Of a DNA stretch of 34,977 bases, positions 9,534 through 18,513 are shown one piece after another. A program made the position numbers and the translations under genes. The first letter of the stretch is position 1. Each line of letters begins with the position of its first letter. The notes beneath the pieces were generated by a model that did no database searches, was not told where the DNA came from, and saw only the letters and a program-made list of their open reading frames with translations. This DNA is from Prochlorococcus sp. AG-402-M23. GTDB taxonomy: Bacteria > Cyanobacteriota > Cyanobacteriia > PCC-6307 > Cyanobiaceae. Where the stretch lies: assembly GCA_003216575.1 (NCBI GenBank), contig QCIR01000012.1, forward strand, positions 1-34,977. The letters run 5' to 3'.

Positions 9534-11315
9534 TTGTCTTTGCTTGAGAGGTTAAAAGCTAGCAAGCATGTAGATCAAATTTTTATCTCTAATAATTCAT
9601 CTCTTTCCCTAGAGAAAAATATTGAAGGTTTAGTTGAATCATCACCAATTGATTTTTTAAAAGATCATTGGCAGAACAATAATAAATTAATTTTTTTAGG
9701 TTCAATCGGCGCTGTAGTAAGGCTCATATCTCCTTTTGTTAGATCTAAAGAAAACGATCCAGCAATACTTGTAATGGATTCAAAAGCTAAAAATGTTATT
9801 ACTCTTTTAGGAGGCCATAAGCAAGGCGGAGACAGATTTGCTAGTGAGTTAGCAGCTGCTTTAGAAGCAGAAGTGATTTGCACCTCAGATTCATTTATAG
9901 AAAGAAGAATCCCTTTGGATTGTTTTGGTGAAGGATGGGGTTGGAAAAGAGGAGGAGAGAATGTTGATTGGCGAAAGTTAATGATTAGTCAGTCTAAAGA
10001 ACAAAAAAATATTGTTTTTCAAGCCAAAGGATCAAAGTTGTGGCAGAAATTAAAGGGTTGTTCCAATTTTTCTTTTTTAGACAAAAATGATCCAATATCT
10101 TTCAAAAATATCGACTTATACATAGGGCAAGAAAATAGGAATATATGTTCATGGCATCCACCGACAATAATCATTGGAATTGGCTGTGAGAGAAATACGG
10201 ATGAAAATGTTATTCAAAGAGCAATTAATGAGTCTTTTAACCAAAATGGCTTATCACTTCTTTCAATCTCTGGTTTAGCAACTATAGATAAAAAAAATGA
10301 TGAAATAGGATTATTGAATTTGTCAGAAAAAAATGAATGGCCAATTTATTTTTTTAGTGCAATTGAACTTTCACAAGTCAACGCACCAAATCCTTCAAGT
10401 TTAGTGTTGAATGAAATGGGAACTGCCTCAGTCGCTGAAGCAGCAGCAATTTTGTTAGGAGCTAAATCTGGAAGATTAATACAAGAAAAAAAAATCTATT
10501 ATTCCAACGAAGATGAGTCTGGGGCTGTAACAATTGCATTGGTAGAGGTCTTAACTCCTTTTGCCCCTCATAAAGGTGAATTGCATTTAATTGGTAGTGG
10601 ACCTGGAGATTTGGAAATGCTTACTTCTGACTCACGAAGAGCTTTAACTAGATGCTCTGCTTGGATTGGTTATACCCCTTACTTAAATTATTTGGAGTCA
10701 ATTCGTCGTCCTGATCAGGTTCGTATTGATTCAGAATTAACTTTTGAAAAAGATCGATGTAAATACGCTATTGATCTTGCAAAAGAGGGAGTAAGGGTGG
10801 CTCTTATTTCATCTGGCGATAGTGGAATTTATGGAATGGCAGGTTTGGCTCTAGAACTTTGGCTAAATGAAAAGATTGATTCAAGGCCTTTATTTCAAGT
10901 GCATCCAGGTATTAGCTCTTTTCAGATGGCTGCTGCAAAACTAGGAGCTCCTTTTATGCATGATTTTTGTTCTATCTCTTTAAGTGATCTTTTGACTCCG
11001 TGGAATCAAATTGAGAGGAGAATAAGAAGTGCAGCGATAGGTGATTTTGTTATCGCAATATTTAATCCAAAATCAAAAAAACGTGATTGGCAGTTAAAAA
11101 AGACTGTTGATTTATTAATTGAATTTCGCAAACCATGTACACCTGTCGCTATCGCTAGAGAGCTTGGGAGGCCATATGAAAGTATCGAAATACATACTCT
11201 CGAAACCTTGCCATTTGATCAGGTCGATATGCTCACTATTTTGGTCATTGGTAACAGTCAGAGTGTTATAAAAAATAATAGATTTTTAACGCCAAGAGGC
11301 TATTTCTCTAATTAA
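9534..11315 (+). CDS. cobJ: CbiG-CobJ fusion: cobalt-precorrin-5A hydrolase-like domain plus precorrin-3B C17-methyltransferase
   Basis: A 593-residue two-domain protein of cobalamin (B12) synthesis. Residues 1 to about 345 resemble CbiG: the region around GGHKQGGDRFASELAAALEAE is the CbiG core, GIGCERNT follows, and APNPSSLVLNEMGTASVAEAAAI is the C-terminal CbiG motif. Residues about 350-593 are a tetrapyrrole methyltransferase of the CobJ/CbiH type: LIGSGPGDLEMLT, ISSGDSGIYGMA and HPGISSFQMAAAKLGAPF. Ring contraction at C17 needs both activities, and this fusion is common in cyanobacteria. The start is uncertain. The first usual start codon is TTG 9534, but the frame stays open to 9444 and the upstream codons read KRIAFGFSLSA, which looks like the conserved first CbiG strand. 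The real start is therefore probably upstream at a rare codon, for example CTG 9474. Confidence 0.9.
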   Translation: MSLLERLKASKHVDQIFISNNSSLSLEKNIEGLVESSPIDFLKDHWQNNNKLIFLGSIGAVVRLISPFVRSKENDPAILVMDSKAKNVITLLGGHKQGGDRFASELAAALEAEVICTSDSFIERRIPLDCFGEGWGWKRGGENVDWRKLMISQSKEQKNIVFQAKGSKLWQKLKGCSNFSFLDKNDPISFKNIDLYIGQENRNICSWHPPTIIIGIGCERNTDENVIQRAINESFNQNGLSLLSISGLATIDKKNDEIGLLNLSEKNEWPIYFFSAIELSQVNAPNPSSLVLNEMGTASVAEAAAILLGAKSGRLIQEKKIYYSNEDESGAVTIALVEVLTPFAPHKGELHLIGSGPGDLEMLTSDSRRALTRCSAWIGYTPYLNYLESIRRPDQVRIDSELTFEKDRCKYAIDLAKEGVRVALISSGDSGIYGMAGLALELWLNEKIDSRPLFQVHPGISSFQMAAAKLGAPFMHDFCSISLSDLLTPWNQIERRIRSAAIGDFVIAIFNPKSKKRDWQLKKTVDLLIEFRKPCTPVAIARELGRPYESIEIHTLETLPFDQVDMLTILVIGNSQSVIKNNRFLTPRGYFSN

Positions 11316-11452
11316 TTTTCTCTTTATTTCTTAGAAAAAGAAATTCAAATAATTATTTTTAAGCTTATTTTTAGTAATCAAGCTTAGAAGAAGTTAAAAA
11401 ATCAAGTCAATTTGGAAATTCTTTCTAAAGTTAGTTTGTTATTAAAAAAACT

Positions 11453-12322
11453 TTGCTTAAACCAGACTGGTTACGTGTTAAGGCACCACAGCAAGAGAGG
11501 ATTGGCAATGTTGCTGATCTATTAATTGATTTAAAACTCAATACAGTTTGTCAGGAAGCAAGTTGCCCAAATATTGGTGAATGTTTTGCAGGAGGTACTG
11601 CTACTTTCTTAATAATGGGTCCTGCATGCACTCGGAAATGTCCTTATTGCGATATCTCTTTTGATAATTCGAAAAGGCTTTTAGACCCATCAGAACCTGA
11701 TCGTTTAGGGGAAGCTGTTTCTAGGATGGGCTTAACTCATGTCGTTATAACTTCCGTCAATCGTGATGACTTAGAAGATGGTGGCGCTAGTCAATTTTTG
11801 AAATGTATTAAGGCTGTTCAAAGCAAATCACCTTTCACCTCTATTGAAGTTTTAATTCCAGATCTTTGCGGTAATTGGGATGCTTTGAAAGTTATTATGG
11901 ATGCCGCTCCAAATGTACTAAATCACAATATAGAGACAGTTCCAAGGCTATATCCAAGAGTCCGACCTCAAGCAAAATATGAAAGGTCTTTGGAATTATT
12001 AAAAAGAGTTCGTGAAGGTTGGCCAAGAGTGTATACAAAATCTGGCTTAATGGCTGGATTAGGGGAAACAGATGAAGAGATTTTGAGCGTTCTTTATGAT
12101 CTGCATCTAAATAAAGTTGATATAGTAACGATTGGCCAATATTTATCGCCAGGACCAAAACATTTACCTGTTAATAGATTTGTATCTCCTTCTCAATTTG
12201 ATAGTTACCGCTTAGAGGGAGAAAATAATTTAGGATTTTTGCAGGTCATTAGTTCACCATTAACTAGAAGTAGTTATCACGCAGGAGAAGTTAAAAAATT
12301 AATGATGACTCATCCAAGATGA
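11453..12322 (+). CDS. lipA: Lipoyl synthase (LipA)
   Basis: A 289-residue radical SAM enzyme that inserts two sulfur atoms into octanoyl groups on lipoyl-dependent proteins. Both iron-sulfur clusters can be recognised: [12 protein letters not shown] (C-x4-C-x5-C) binds the auxiliary sulfur-donating cluster and CTRKCPYC (C-x3-C-x2-C) binds the SAM cluster. The RSSYHAGE stretch near the end carries the conserved R-S-S-Y serine ligand. The start is TTG at 11453, giving [13 protein letters not shown], which fits the family N-terminus; no ATG is available nearby. The gene converges on the YciI-like gene with two bases between stops. Confidence 0.96.
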   Translation: MLKPDWLRVKAPQQERIGNVADLLIDLKLNTVCQEASCPNIGECFAGGTATFLIMGPACTRKCPYCDISFDNSKRLLDPSEPDRLGEAVSRMGLTHVVITSVNRDDLEDGGASQFLKCIKAVQSKSPFTSIEVLIPDLCGNWDALKVIMDAAPNVLNHNIETVPRLYPRVRPQAKYERSLELLKRVREGWPRVYTKSGLMAGLGETDEEILSVLYDLHLNKVDIVTIGQYLSPGPKHLPVNRFVSPSQFDSYRLEGENNLGFLQVISSPLTRSSYHAGEVKKLMMTHPR

Positions 12323-12324
12323 TT

Positions 12325-12636
12325 TTAAAACTTTGGTTGATTTCCATCAATTGATATCCATTCTTGAAGATCCCAGATAACTAAATCATGTTGAATCATG
12401 GGATCATTTTCTATGATCTTTTTTGCTGTTAAATAATCCTTGGCTTCAAGAATTAATAAACCTCCACCGCCTGGAATCTTTTTTTCATTTATTAAATATC
12501 CACTACAGATATAATGGCCGGATTTAGTAATATCTTTGACCCATTCTTTATGCATAAATAAAAATTTTTTCCTTTCAATATTCGATAATTCTAAGGTTTT
12601 ATCTTTAAACTTTTCTGTCTTAATAAATATAGGCAT
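12325..12636 (-). CDS. YciI-like small protein
   Basis: A 103-residue protein of the YciI/YCII-related dimeric alpha-beta barrel fold. Residues 25-60 (RKKFLFMHKEWVKDI, SGHYICSGYL) and GGGGLLILEAKDYLTAKKIIENDPMI match the family, in which a His and an Asp near the ends of these segments line the putative active site. Family members include chlorohydrolase-like and polyketide-related enzymes, but most are uncharacterised. It lies 10 bp downstream of glutamate synthase on the same strand and is probably co-transcribed with it. Whether the two are functionally linked is unknown. Confidence 0.75.
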   Translation of the reverse strand: MPIFIKTEKFKDKTLELSNIERKKFLFMHKEWVKDITKSGHYICSGYLINEKKIPGGGGLLILEAKDYLTAKKIIENDPMIQHDLVIWDLQEWISIDGNQPKF

Positions 12637-12646
12637 TTTTTTCTAA

Positions 12647-15600
12647 CTATATTGTCGCTTTCTCCAGCGCTTCCTCAATACCTACTTTATTTTTTTCGCT
12701 TGGAGGAACTACTATTTTAAATAACTTTTTCCACGAAGACCAGTCTGAGAGAATCTTTTGCGCTAAAGGACTTTTAGTTTTCTGATGATATTCAATAATT
12801 AAATCATTTAAGAATTGTTCTTGGTTTGTTGAAGTTAGATTATGTACCTCAACAATTTCTTTATTCATTCTTAAGTTAAGTTCATTTTTTTTGTCAAGAA
12901 TAAAAGCTATCCCTCCTGTCATTCCTGCTCCTATGTTCCTTCCAGTTTTCCCAAGCACAACAACTACTCCTCCAGTCATATATTCGCAACAATGGTCTCC
13001 CGCTCCTTCAATAACAGCATGAGCTCCACTATTGCGAACACCAAAACGTTCCCCTGCTATTCCAAGAGCGAATAATTTTCCACCAGTTGCGCCATATAGA
13101 CATGTATTGCCAAGTATTACCTGACTGTTAGATGTGTCATTAATAATTTCGGGAACAATCGTAATGGAACCTCCGTTAATGCCTTTCCCTACATAATCAT
13201 TAGCTTCTCCTATTAAAGAAATATTCATTCCTTTTAAAATAAATGCACCAAAACTTTGCCCAGCTGAACCTTTAAATATCAAATTTAAATTTCCATGAAA
13301 ACCTTGATTTCCATATTTTTTGGCTATTACTCCAGAGATTCTTGCACAAACACTTCTATCTGTATTAACAATTGAAATTTCTTTAGTAATGCTTTTCTGA
13401 GTCTTAATTACATTGCTAATTTCTTCATCTTGTAGAAGAGAATTCTCAAGAACTTCTCCATTACTATGCGCTTGTAATTCGTGGCTCAACCATGATCGAT
13501 CTGTTGAGTTTCCTAAAGGTTTGAGAAGGCTAGATAGGTCAACTCCTTTAGTTTTTGTTAGGTCTAGCTTCCTTGGAATTAACAAATCTGTCCTTCCAAT
13601 AAGATCTTCGACTTTTGCTACTCCAACTTGACTCATAAGTTGTCTGACTTCCTCAGCTACGAAGATAAAGAAGTTAACTACATGTTCTGGTAAGCCTGGG
13701 AATCTTTTCCTTAAGCCTTCTTGTTGAGTTGCTACACCGACTGGACATTTATTTGTATGGCAAATCCTCGCCATTATGCAACCTTCGGCAATCATTGCGA
13801 TTGTTCCAAAACCATATTCTTCTGCTCCAAGTAAAGCCGCAATCAGTACATCCCATCCTGTCTTTAAACCTCCATCTGCTCTTAATAAAACCCTTTTGCG
13901 AAGACCATTCTCTAATAAGGATCTATGAACTTCAGTTAATCCAAGTTCCCATGGCAAACCAGCATGTTTAATTGAACTTAGTGGCGATGCACCCGTTCCA
14001 CCATCATGTCCTGAAATTTGGATGACATCAGCATTGGCTTTGGCTACTCCTCCTGCAATTGTGCCAATGCCTATTTCAGCAACTAATTTCACACTGACTT
14101 TTGCAGTTGGATTTATTTGATGTAGGTCGTGAATAAGTTGGGCAAGATCTTCTATGGAGTAAATATCATGATGAGGAGGAGGAGAAATAAGAGCCACTCC
14201 TGGCTTGCTATTACGAAGTTTAGCTATGTATTCATCAACCTTTGGTCCAGGTAATTGTCCTCCTTCTCCAGGCTTTGCGCCTTGAGCTACTTTGATTTCT
14301 AATTGCTTTCCGCTAGTTAAATATTCAGGGGTTACACCAAATCGCCCAGATGCGATTTGTTTAATTGCAGAACATGCGGTATCTCCATTTAAAAGTCCTT
14401 TGAGATTAGGTAAGGTTTTTGATTGATTATTTTCATCAACATCTTCAAGGACATTGAATCTCGCAGGATCTTCTCCTCCTTCACCACTATTACTTTTGCC
14501 TCCAATTCTATTCATTGCTATTGCAAGAACTTCATGTGCTTCTCTTGACAGAGCACCTAGACTCATTCCACCGGTGCAAAATCTTTGACAAATACTCTCA
14601 ACACTCTCTATTTGATCAAGAGGTAAAGGCTTAGAAGCTTTTTTAAAAGTAAGTAGATCCCTGAGGGTTGTAGCTGGACGACTTTCTAGAAGTTGTTGAT
14701 AAGTTTTGAAGTGGTCATATCCAGGCCCAGCTTTGACTGCAGCATGAAGAACTTTTGACATTTCTGGATTATTTAAATGAAATTCCCCACTATTTCGATA
14801 TTGAACAAATCCATTAAAATCAAGTTTTTTTTGCTCTAGTTCTGGGAAAGCTTTTTTATGAAATGAAATTGTCTCGATTGATAATTCTCTCAGAGTTAGA
14901 CCTGCTATACGACTTGTAGTTCCCTTGAAAGCTAAATCAATTAAATCTGCACCGATACCTATAGCTTCAAAAATTTGTGCTCCGTGATAACTTGCTAAAA
15001 CGGAGATTCCTATTTTTGAAAGTATTTTTCTTAATCCATCTTCCATTGCTTTCTTAACATTAGCTTGAGCAATCTCTATGGATAAATTAGATAACTTCCC
15101 ATTGGAAATAAGTTTTTGAGTTTTAGATAGTTGCCACCAATGGCGAGTTGTTTCCCACGTTAACCATGGACAAATTGCACTTGCTCCAAACCCAATCAGA
15201 CAGGCTATATGATGAGTACTCCAGCATTGAGCTGTATCTATAATTATCGAAGTTTTTAGCCTTAGTCCCTTGCTAAGTAAGTGATGATGAACTGCACCAA
15301 CAGCGAGAAGAGGAGGAATATAGGATTTTTCTCGATTAATATTTCTATCTGAGAGAATTAGTATTTCTCCACCATTAATTACAATATTTTCTGCTTCTCG
15401 GCAAAGATTTTTAAGACCTTTATCTAGGTTTAATTCATTATGATTAATAGGAATTAATGTGGATATTGTCTTACAATTAAGCCCAGATTTTGTTATTGAA
15501 GTTAATTCTTTTTCATTAATGATTGGTGATTTAATATGAATTAGTCTGGCAGATTCTGCTTTTGGTGATAATGGTGCTTTCCTTACACCAAGATGCATCT

Positions 15601-17236
15601 CTAAGCTGGTAACAAGCTTTTCTCTAAGAGGGTCAATTGGAGGATTAGTGACTTGGGCAAACCTTTGTTTGAAATAGTCGTAAATAATATGTGATTTATT
15701 GGAAAGGATGGCTAGTGGAATATCATCTCCCATGCAATAAGTTGGTTCTTTTGCATTTGCTGCCATGTTATTAATTATGTAATCAAAATCTTCTGCACTA
15801 AATCCAAATGCAATTTGTTGCTGAAGTAAATCTTGCTTATTAAATGTATTATTTAGTTCCCAATTTTGGTTGTTAAGATTTATACGATTTGCTTTTAACC
15901 AATCTAAGTATGGATATCTGCTCGCTGACTCTTCTTTGACATCCCAGTTTCGTAAAATCCTCTTTTTTTCTAGATCTACTGCCAGCATTTGTCCAGGACC
16001 AAGTCGACCTTTTTCTTTAATTTGATTCTCATCTAATTCCACAACTCCTGTTTCAGATCCCATCACAACATATCCATTTTTGGTGATGCAATATCGAGCT
16101 GGTCTAAGTCCATTTCTATCTAATGTTGCTCCTATATTTCTTCCATCAGTAAAAACTATTAATGCTGGACCATCCCATGGCTCCTGAGTCCCTGCAGCAT
16201 ATTCATAAAAAGCAGTTATTTCAGGTTTATTTATTAATTCAGGTTGATCTCTAAAAGCCTCAGGTATAAGTGTTAATAAGCTATCAGTTATTGGCCGACC
16301 ACTTCGAACTAATAGTTCAAGAGTTAAATCAAGATTGGCTGAATCACTAAATAAATTATTGACGATTGGTTTTAGATCACTTGCATTGTCTTCCCATACT
16401 GAACTTATATCTGTTTCTGTTGCTTTAGCCCAATTTATATTTCCTAGTAATGTATTTATTTCTCCGTTATGTCCTAAGAGTCTCATGGGTTGAGCTAATG
16501 GCCATTTTGGCAAAGTATTCGTACTAAATCTTCTATGGTAAACCGCATATGAAACTTCGAATCTATCGTCCTTTAGATCTGTATAAAAAGGAGCCAATAT
16601 TTCAGATCTGACCATACCTTTATATACAATTGTTTTGCTACTTAAGGAGCATATATATAGCCCTAATTTATCTTCCTTCAATTCTATATTTGCCCTATTT
16701 GAAATCCTTTGCCTTAATCTAAAAAGTAAAGCTTCAAGATTAATTTCTTTATCCTTAATATCAACTATCCATTGTGAAATAAAGGGTTCGTTCTCTCTTG
16801 CAAGTTTGCCTAAAACTTCATCATCAACAGGAACATCTCTCCATCCTTGGGAGGTTAACCCTAAATACTCAGCTTCCTGTTCACATATTTTTCTCGCGAT
16901 TTCTCTATTTTTCAGATCTTTAGGCATGAAAATCATACCTATGCCCGATAAAGAGGGATCACAATGCTTCGATGTTTCCCAAACTTGCTTTAAATATGAC
17001 CATGGAATTTCGCATAAAATCCCAGCACCATCTCCTGAATCACTATCTCCTCCGCATCCTCCTCTGTGCTCCATACAGCTAAGACCACGTAAAGCCTGAG
17101 ACAAGACCCAATGGTTTTGTTTGCCTTCGACGCTAGCTATGAAGCCAACTCCACAAGAATCTTTTTCCTCAGAAAAGGCATCTGGATAGTTGCTATCGCA
17201 ATAAGGCCAATTTAATCTTGAGAGTCGTTGTTGCAT
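12647..17236 (-). CDS. gltS: Ferredoxin-dependent glutamate synthase (Fd-GOGAT)
   Basis: A 1529-residue enzyme (also named glsF or gltB) that converts glutamine and 2-oxoglutarate to two glutamates using reduced ferredoxin. It is the main ammonia-assimilation step with glutamine synthetase. A 27-residue propeptide precedes Cys28 (DSCGVGF), the nucleophile of the class II glutaminase domain (to about residue 430). A central linking domain and the FMN-binding synthase domain (about 850-1240, with GGKSNSGEGGEDP and SGHDGGTGASP) follow. CIMARICHTNKC around residue 1152 supplies the 3Fe-4S cysteines. The C-terminal beta-helix has repeated G-rich turns (about 1280-1450). The length fits the ferredoxin type, and no NADPH small subunit gene is adjacent. 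No clear NtcA site (GTA-N8-TAC) was seen upstream. Confidence 0.97.
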   Translation of the reverse strand: MQQRLSRLNWPYCDSNYPDAFSEEKDSCGVGFIASVEGKQNHWVLSQALRGLSCMEHRGGCGGDSDSGDGAGILCEIPWSYLKQVWETSKHCDPSLSGIGMIFMPKDLKNREIARKICEQEAEYLGLTSQGWRDVPVDDEVLGKLARENEPFISQWIVDIKDKEINLEALLFRLRQRISNRANIELKEDKLGLYICSLSSKTIVYKGMVRSEILAPFYTDLKDDRFEVSYAVYHRRFSTNTLPKWPLAQPMRLLGHNGEINTLLGNINWAKATETDISSVWEDNASDLKPIVNNLFSDSANLDLTLELLVRSGRPITDSLLTLIPEAFRDQPELINKPEITAFYEYAAGTQEPWDGPALIVFTDGRNIGATLDRNGLRPARYCITKNGYVVMGSETGVVELDENQIKEKGRLGPGQMLAVDLEKKRILRNWDVKEESASRYPYLDWLKANRINLNNQNWELNNTFNKQDLLQQQIAFGFSAEDFDYIINNMAANAKEPTYCMGDDIPLAILSNKSHIIYDYFKQRFAQVTNPPIDPLREKLVTSLEMHLGVRKAPLSPKAESARLIHIKSPIINEKELTSITKSGLNCKTISTLIPINHNELNLDKGLKNLCREAENIVINGGEILILSDRNINREKSYIPPLLAVGAVHHHLLSKGLRLKTSIIIDTAQCWSTHHIACLIGFGASAICPWLTWETTRHWWQLSKTQKLISNGKLSNLSIEIAQANVKKAMEDGLRKILSKIGISVLASYHGAQIFEAIGIGADLIDLAFKGTTSRIAGLTLRELSIETISFHKKAFPELEQKKLDFNGFVQYRNSGEFHLNNPEMSKVLHAAVKAGPGYDHFKTYQQLLESRPATTLRDLLTFKKASKPLPLDQIESVESICQRFCTGGMSLGALSREAHEVLAIAMNRIGGKSNSGEGGEDPARFNVLEDVDENNQSKTLPNLKGLLNGDTACSAIKQIASGRFGVTPEYLTSGKQLEIKVAQGAKPGEGGQLPGPKVDEYIAKLRNSKPGVALISPPPHHDIYSIEDLAQLIHDLHQINPTAKVSVKLVAEIGIGTIAGGVAKANADVIQISGHDGGTGASPLSSIKHAGLPWELGLTEVHRSLLENGLRKRVLLRADGGLKTGWDVLIAALLGAEEYGFGTIAMIAEGCIMARICHTNKCPVGVATQQEGLRKRFPGLPEHVVNFFIFVAEEVRQLMSQVGVAKVEDLIGRTDLLIPRKLDLTKTKGVDLSSLLKPLGNSTDRSWLSHELQAHSNGEVLENSLLQDEEISNVIKTQKSITKEISIVNTDRSVCARISGVIAKKYGNQGFHGNLNLIFKGSAGQSFGAFILKGMNISLIGEANDYVGKGINGGSITIVPEIINDTSNSQVILGNTCLYGATGGKLFALGIAGERFGVRNSGAHAVIEGAGDHCCEYMTGGVVVVLGKTGRNIGAGMTGGIAFILDKKNELNLRMNKEIVEVHNLTSTNQEQFLNDLIIEYHQKTKSPLAQKILSDWSSWKKLFKIVVPPSEKNKVGIEEALEKATI

Positions 17237-17455
17237 GTTTTTTAACTTACTATTTTTTCTTTTCTTACAAAAGTGCTATCGGTAAGCTTGGAAATAGATG
17301 ATTAGATTGATTTGATAGTTCCTAGAGTTACATCTTAAACATTTTTGTCGACCATCAAGTTTTTTATTCAATACTTTCTATAAAATATTTGTTTCTTATG
17401 CTTAAACCTAAATAAAAATAAAGTATAAATTGAAAAAAAAGACTAATTTGGGTGC

Positions 17456-17503
17456 TTGACCAAGTAATCTGGTCAATTGTTGAATCTGGTCGAACCTAGA
17501 CCA
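17456..17503 (+). promoter_or_regulatory. GACC/GGTC repeat leader of the rpsL operon
   Basis: TTGACC (17456-17461) pairs with GGTCAA (17471-17476) and TGGTC (17487-17491) pairs with GACCA (17499-17503). TCTGGTC also occurs twice as a direct repeat at 17468 and 17485. The four tetramers can pair in alternative ways, so two folds of the leader are possible, 13 bp before the rpsL start. It may be an autogenous control site for the str operon (S7-type) or an operator. The repeats are seen and the role is inferred. Confidence 0.45.
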
Positions 17504-17515
17504 AATATAAAATTA

Positions 17516-17890
17516 ATGCCAACCATTCAACAGTTGATTAGAACAGAGCGAAAAACTCTAAAAACAAAGACAAAATCTCCTGCTTTGCGAGGTTGTCCTG
17601 AAAGAAGAGGAGTATGTACAAGGGTTTACACCTCTACTCCAAAAAAACCTAACTCTGCTCTTCGAAAAGTAGCCCGCGTCAGATTAACCTCAGGTTTCGA
17701 AGTTACTGCTTACATTGGCGGCATAGGTCACAATCTTCAAGAACACTCAGTTGTTTTGCTTAGAGGTGGAAGGGTGAAAGATCTTCCAGGAGTCAGATAT
17801 CATATAGTTAGAGGAACTCTTGATACAGCTGGTGTTAAGGACCGTCGTCAATCCAGATCAAAATATGGAGCTAAAGCTCCTAAAGAATAA
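17516..17890 (+). CDS. rpsL: 30S ribosomal protein S12
   Basis: A 124-residue S12 from the decoding centre. The family core [17 protein letters not shown] and [16 protein letters not shown] are intact. Lys43 and Lys88, the usual streptomycin-resistance positions, are wild type. ATG at 17516 gives the standard [10 protein letters not shown]-terminus; an upstream in-frame extension would overlap the GGTC/GACC leader and is not part of the family. It is the first gene of rpsL-rpsG-fusA-tuf-rpsJ, with a 47-bp gap to rpsG. Confidence 0.98.
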   Translation: MPTIQQLIRTERKTLKTKTKSPALRGCPERRGVCTRVYTSTPKKPNSALRKVARVRLTSGFEVTAYIGGIGHNLQEHSVVLLRGGRVKDLPGVRYHIVRGTLDTAGVKDRRQSRSKYGAKAPKE

Positions 17891-17937
17891 AAATTATTTT
17901 TATCCAATGAATTTTTTCCTTTATACAATTTAATTAC

Positions 17938-18408
17938 ATGTCTAGAAGAAATGCTGCAGAGAAAAGACCTGTTCTCCCAGATCCACAATTTAATAATCGT
18001 CTAGCGAGTATGATGGTTCATCGTTTGATGAAGCATGGAAAGAAATCAACAGCTCAAAGAATTCTTTCTGATGCATTTGGCTTGATTAATGATCGCACGG
18101 GTTCAGACCCTATTGAATTATTTGAAACAGCAGTAAAAAATGTCACACCTCTTGTAGAAGTTAGAGCCAGAAGAGTTGGTGGTGCAACTTATCAGGTTCC
18201 TATGGAGGTTCGACAGGAAAGAGGAATTGCGATGGCGCTCAGATGGTTAGTAAATTTCTCAAGATCAAGAAATGGTAGAAGTATGGCTCATAAACTTGCT
18301 GGTGAGCTTATGGATGCGGCTAATGAAGCTGGGAATGCAGTGAGAAAGAGGGAAGAGACTCATAAAATGGCTGAAGCAAATAAGGCTTTTGCTCACTATC
18401 GCTATTGA
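17938..18408 (+). CDS. rpsG: 30S ribosomal protein S7
   Basis: A 156-residue S7, the primary 16S rRNA-binding protein that nucleates assembly of the 30S head. [19 protein letters not shown] and the C-terminal [20 protein letters not shown] are conserved blocks. In other bacteria S7 is the autogenous repressor of the str operon, which is relevant to the structured leader upstream of rpsL. The length is standard for cyanobacteria. The start is ATG 17938, without a strong ribosome binding site. Confidence 0.98.
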   Translation: MSRRNAAEKRPVLPDPQFNNRLASMMVHRLMKHGKKSTAQRILSDAFGLINDRTGSDPIELFETAVKNVTPLVEVRARRVGGATYQVPMEVRQERGIAMALRWLVNFSRSRNGRSMAHKLAGELMDAANEAGNAVRKREETHKMAEANKAFAHYRY

Positions 18409-18513
18409 TTTTGGTCAAATTTTTCTATTTAAATCCTCAAAATATTTCTTTTTTAGCATGCTGAGTTGTAGAGTCCATGCGCATTTTAAAGCCCTTTAGT
18501 CGGAGTATTTTCT

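Noticed and set aside
11326-11344. ATTTCTT/AAGAAAT inverted repeat after cbiG-cobJ as a terminator
   Set aside because: Stem is all A/T except one pair and there is no T run; too weak to call.
16635-17099. 154-codon plus-strand frame inside glutamate synthase
   Set aside because: Lies wholly antisense to the conserved glutaminase domain of Fd-GOGAT; residues show no protein-like pattern.
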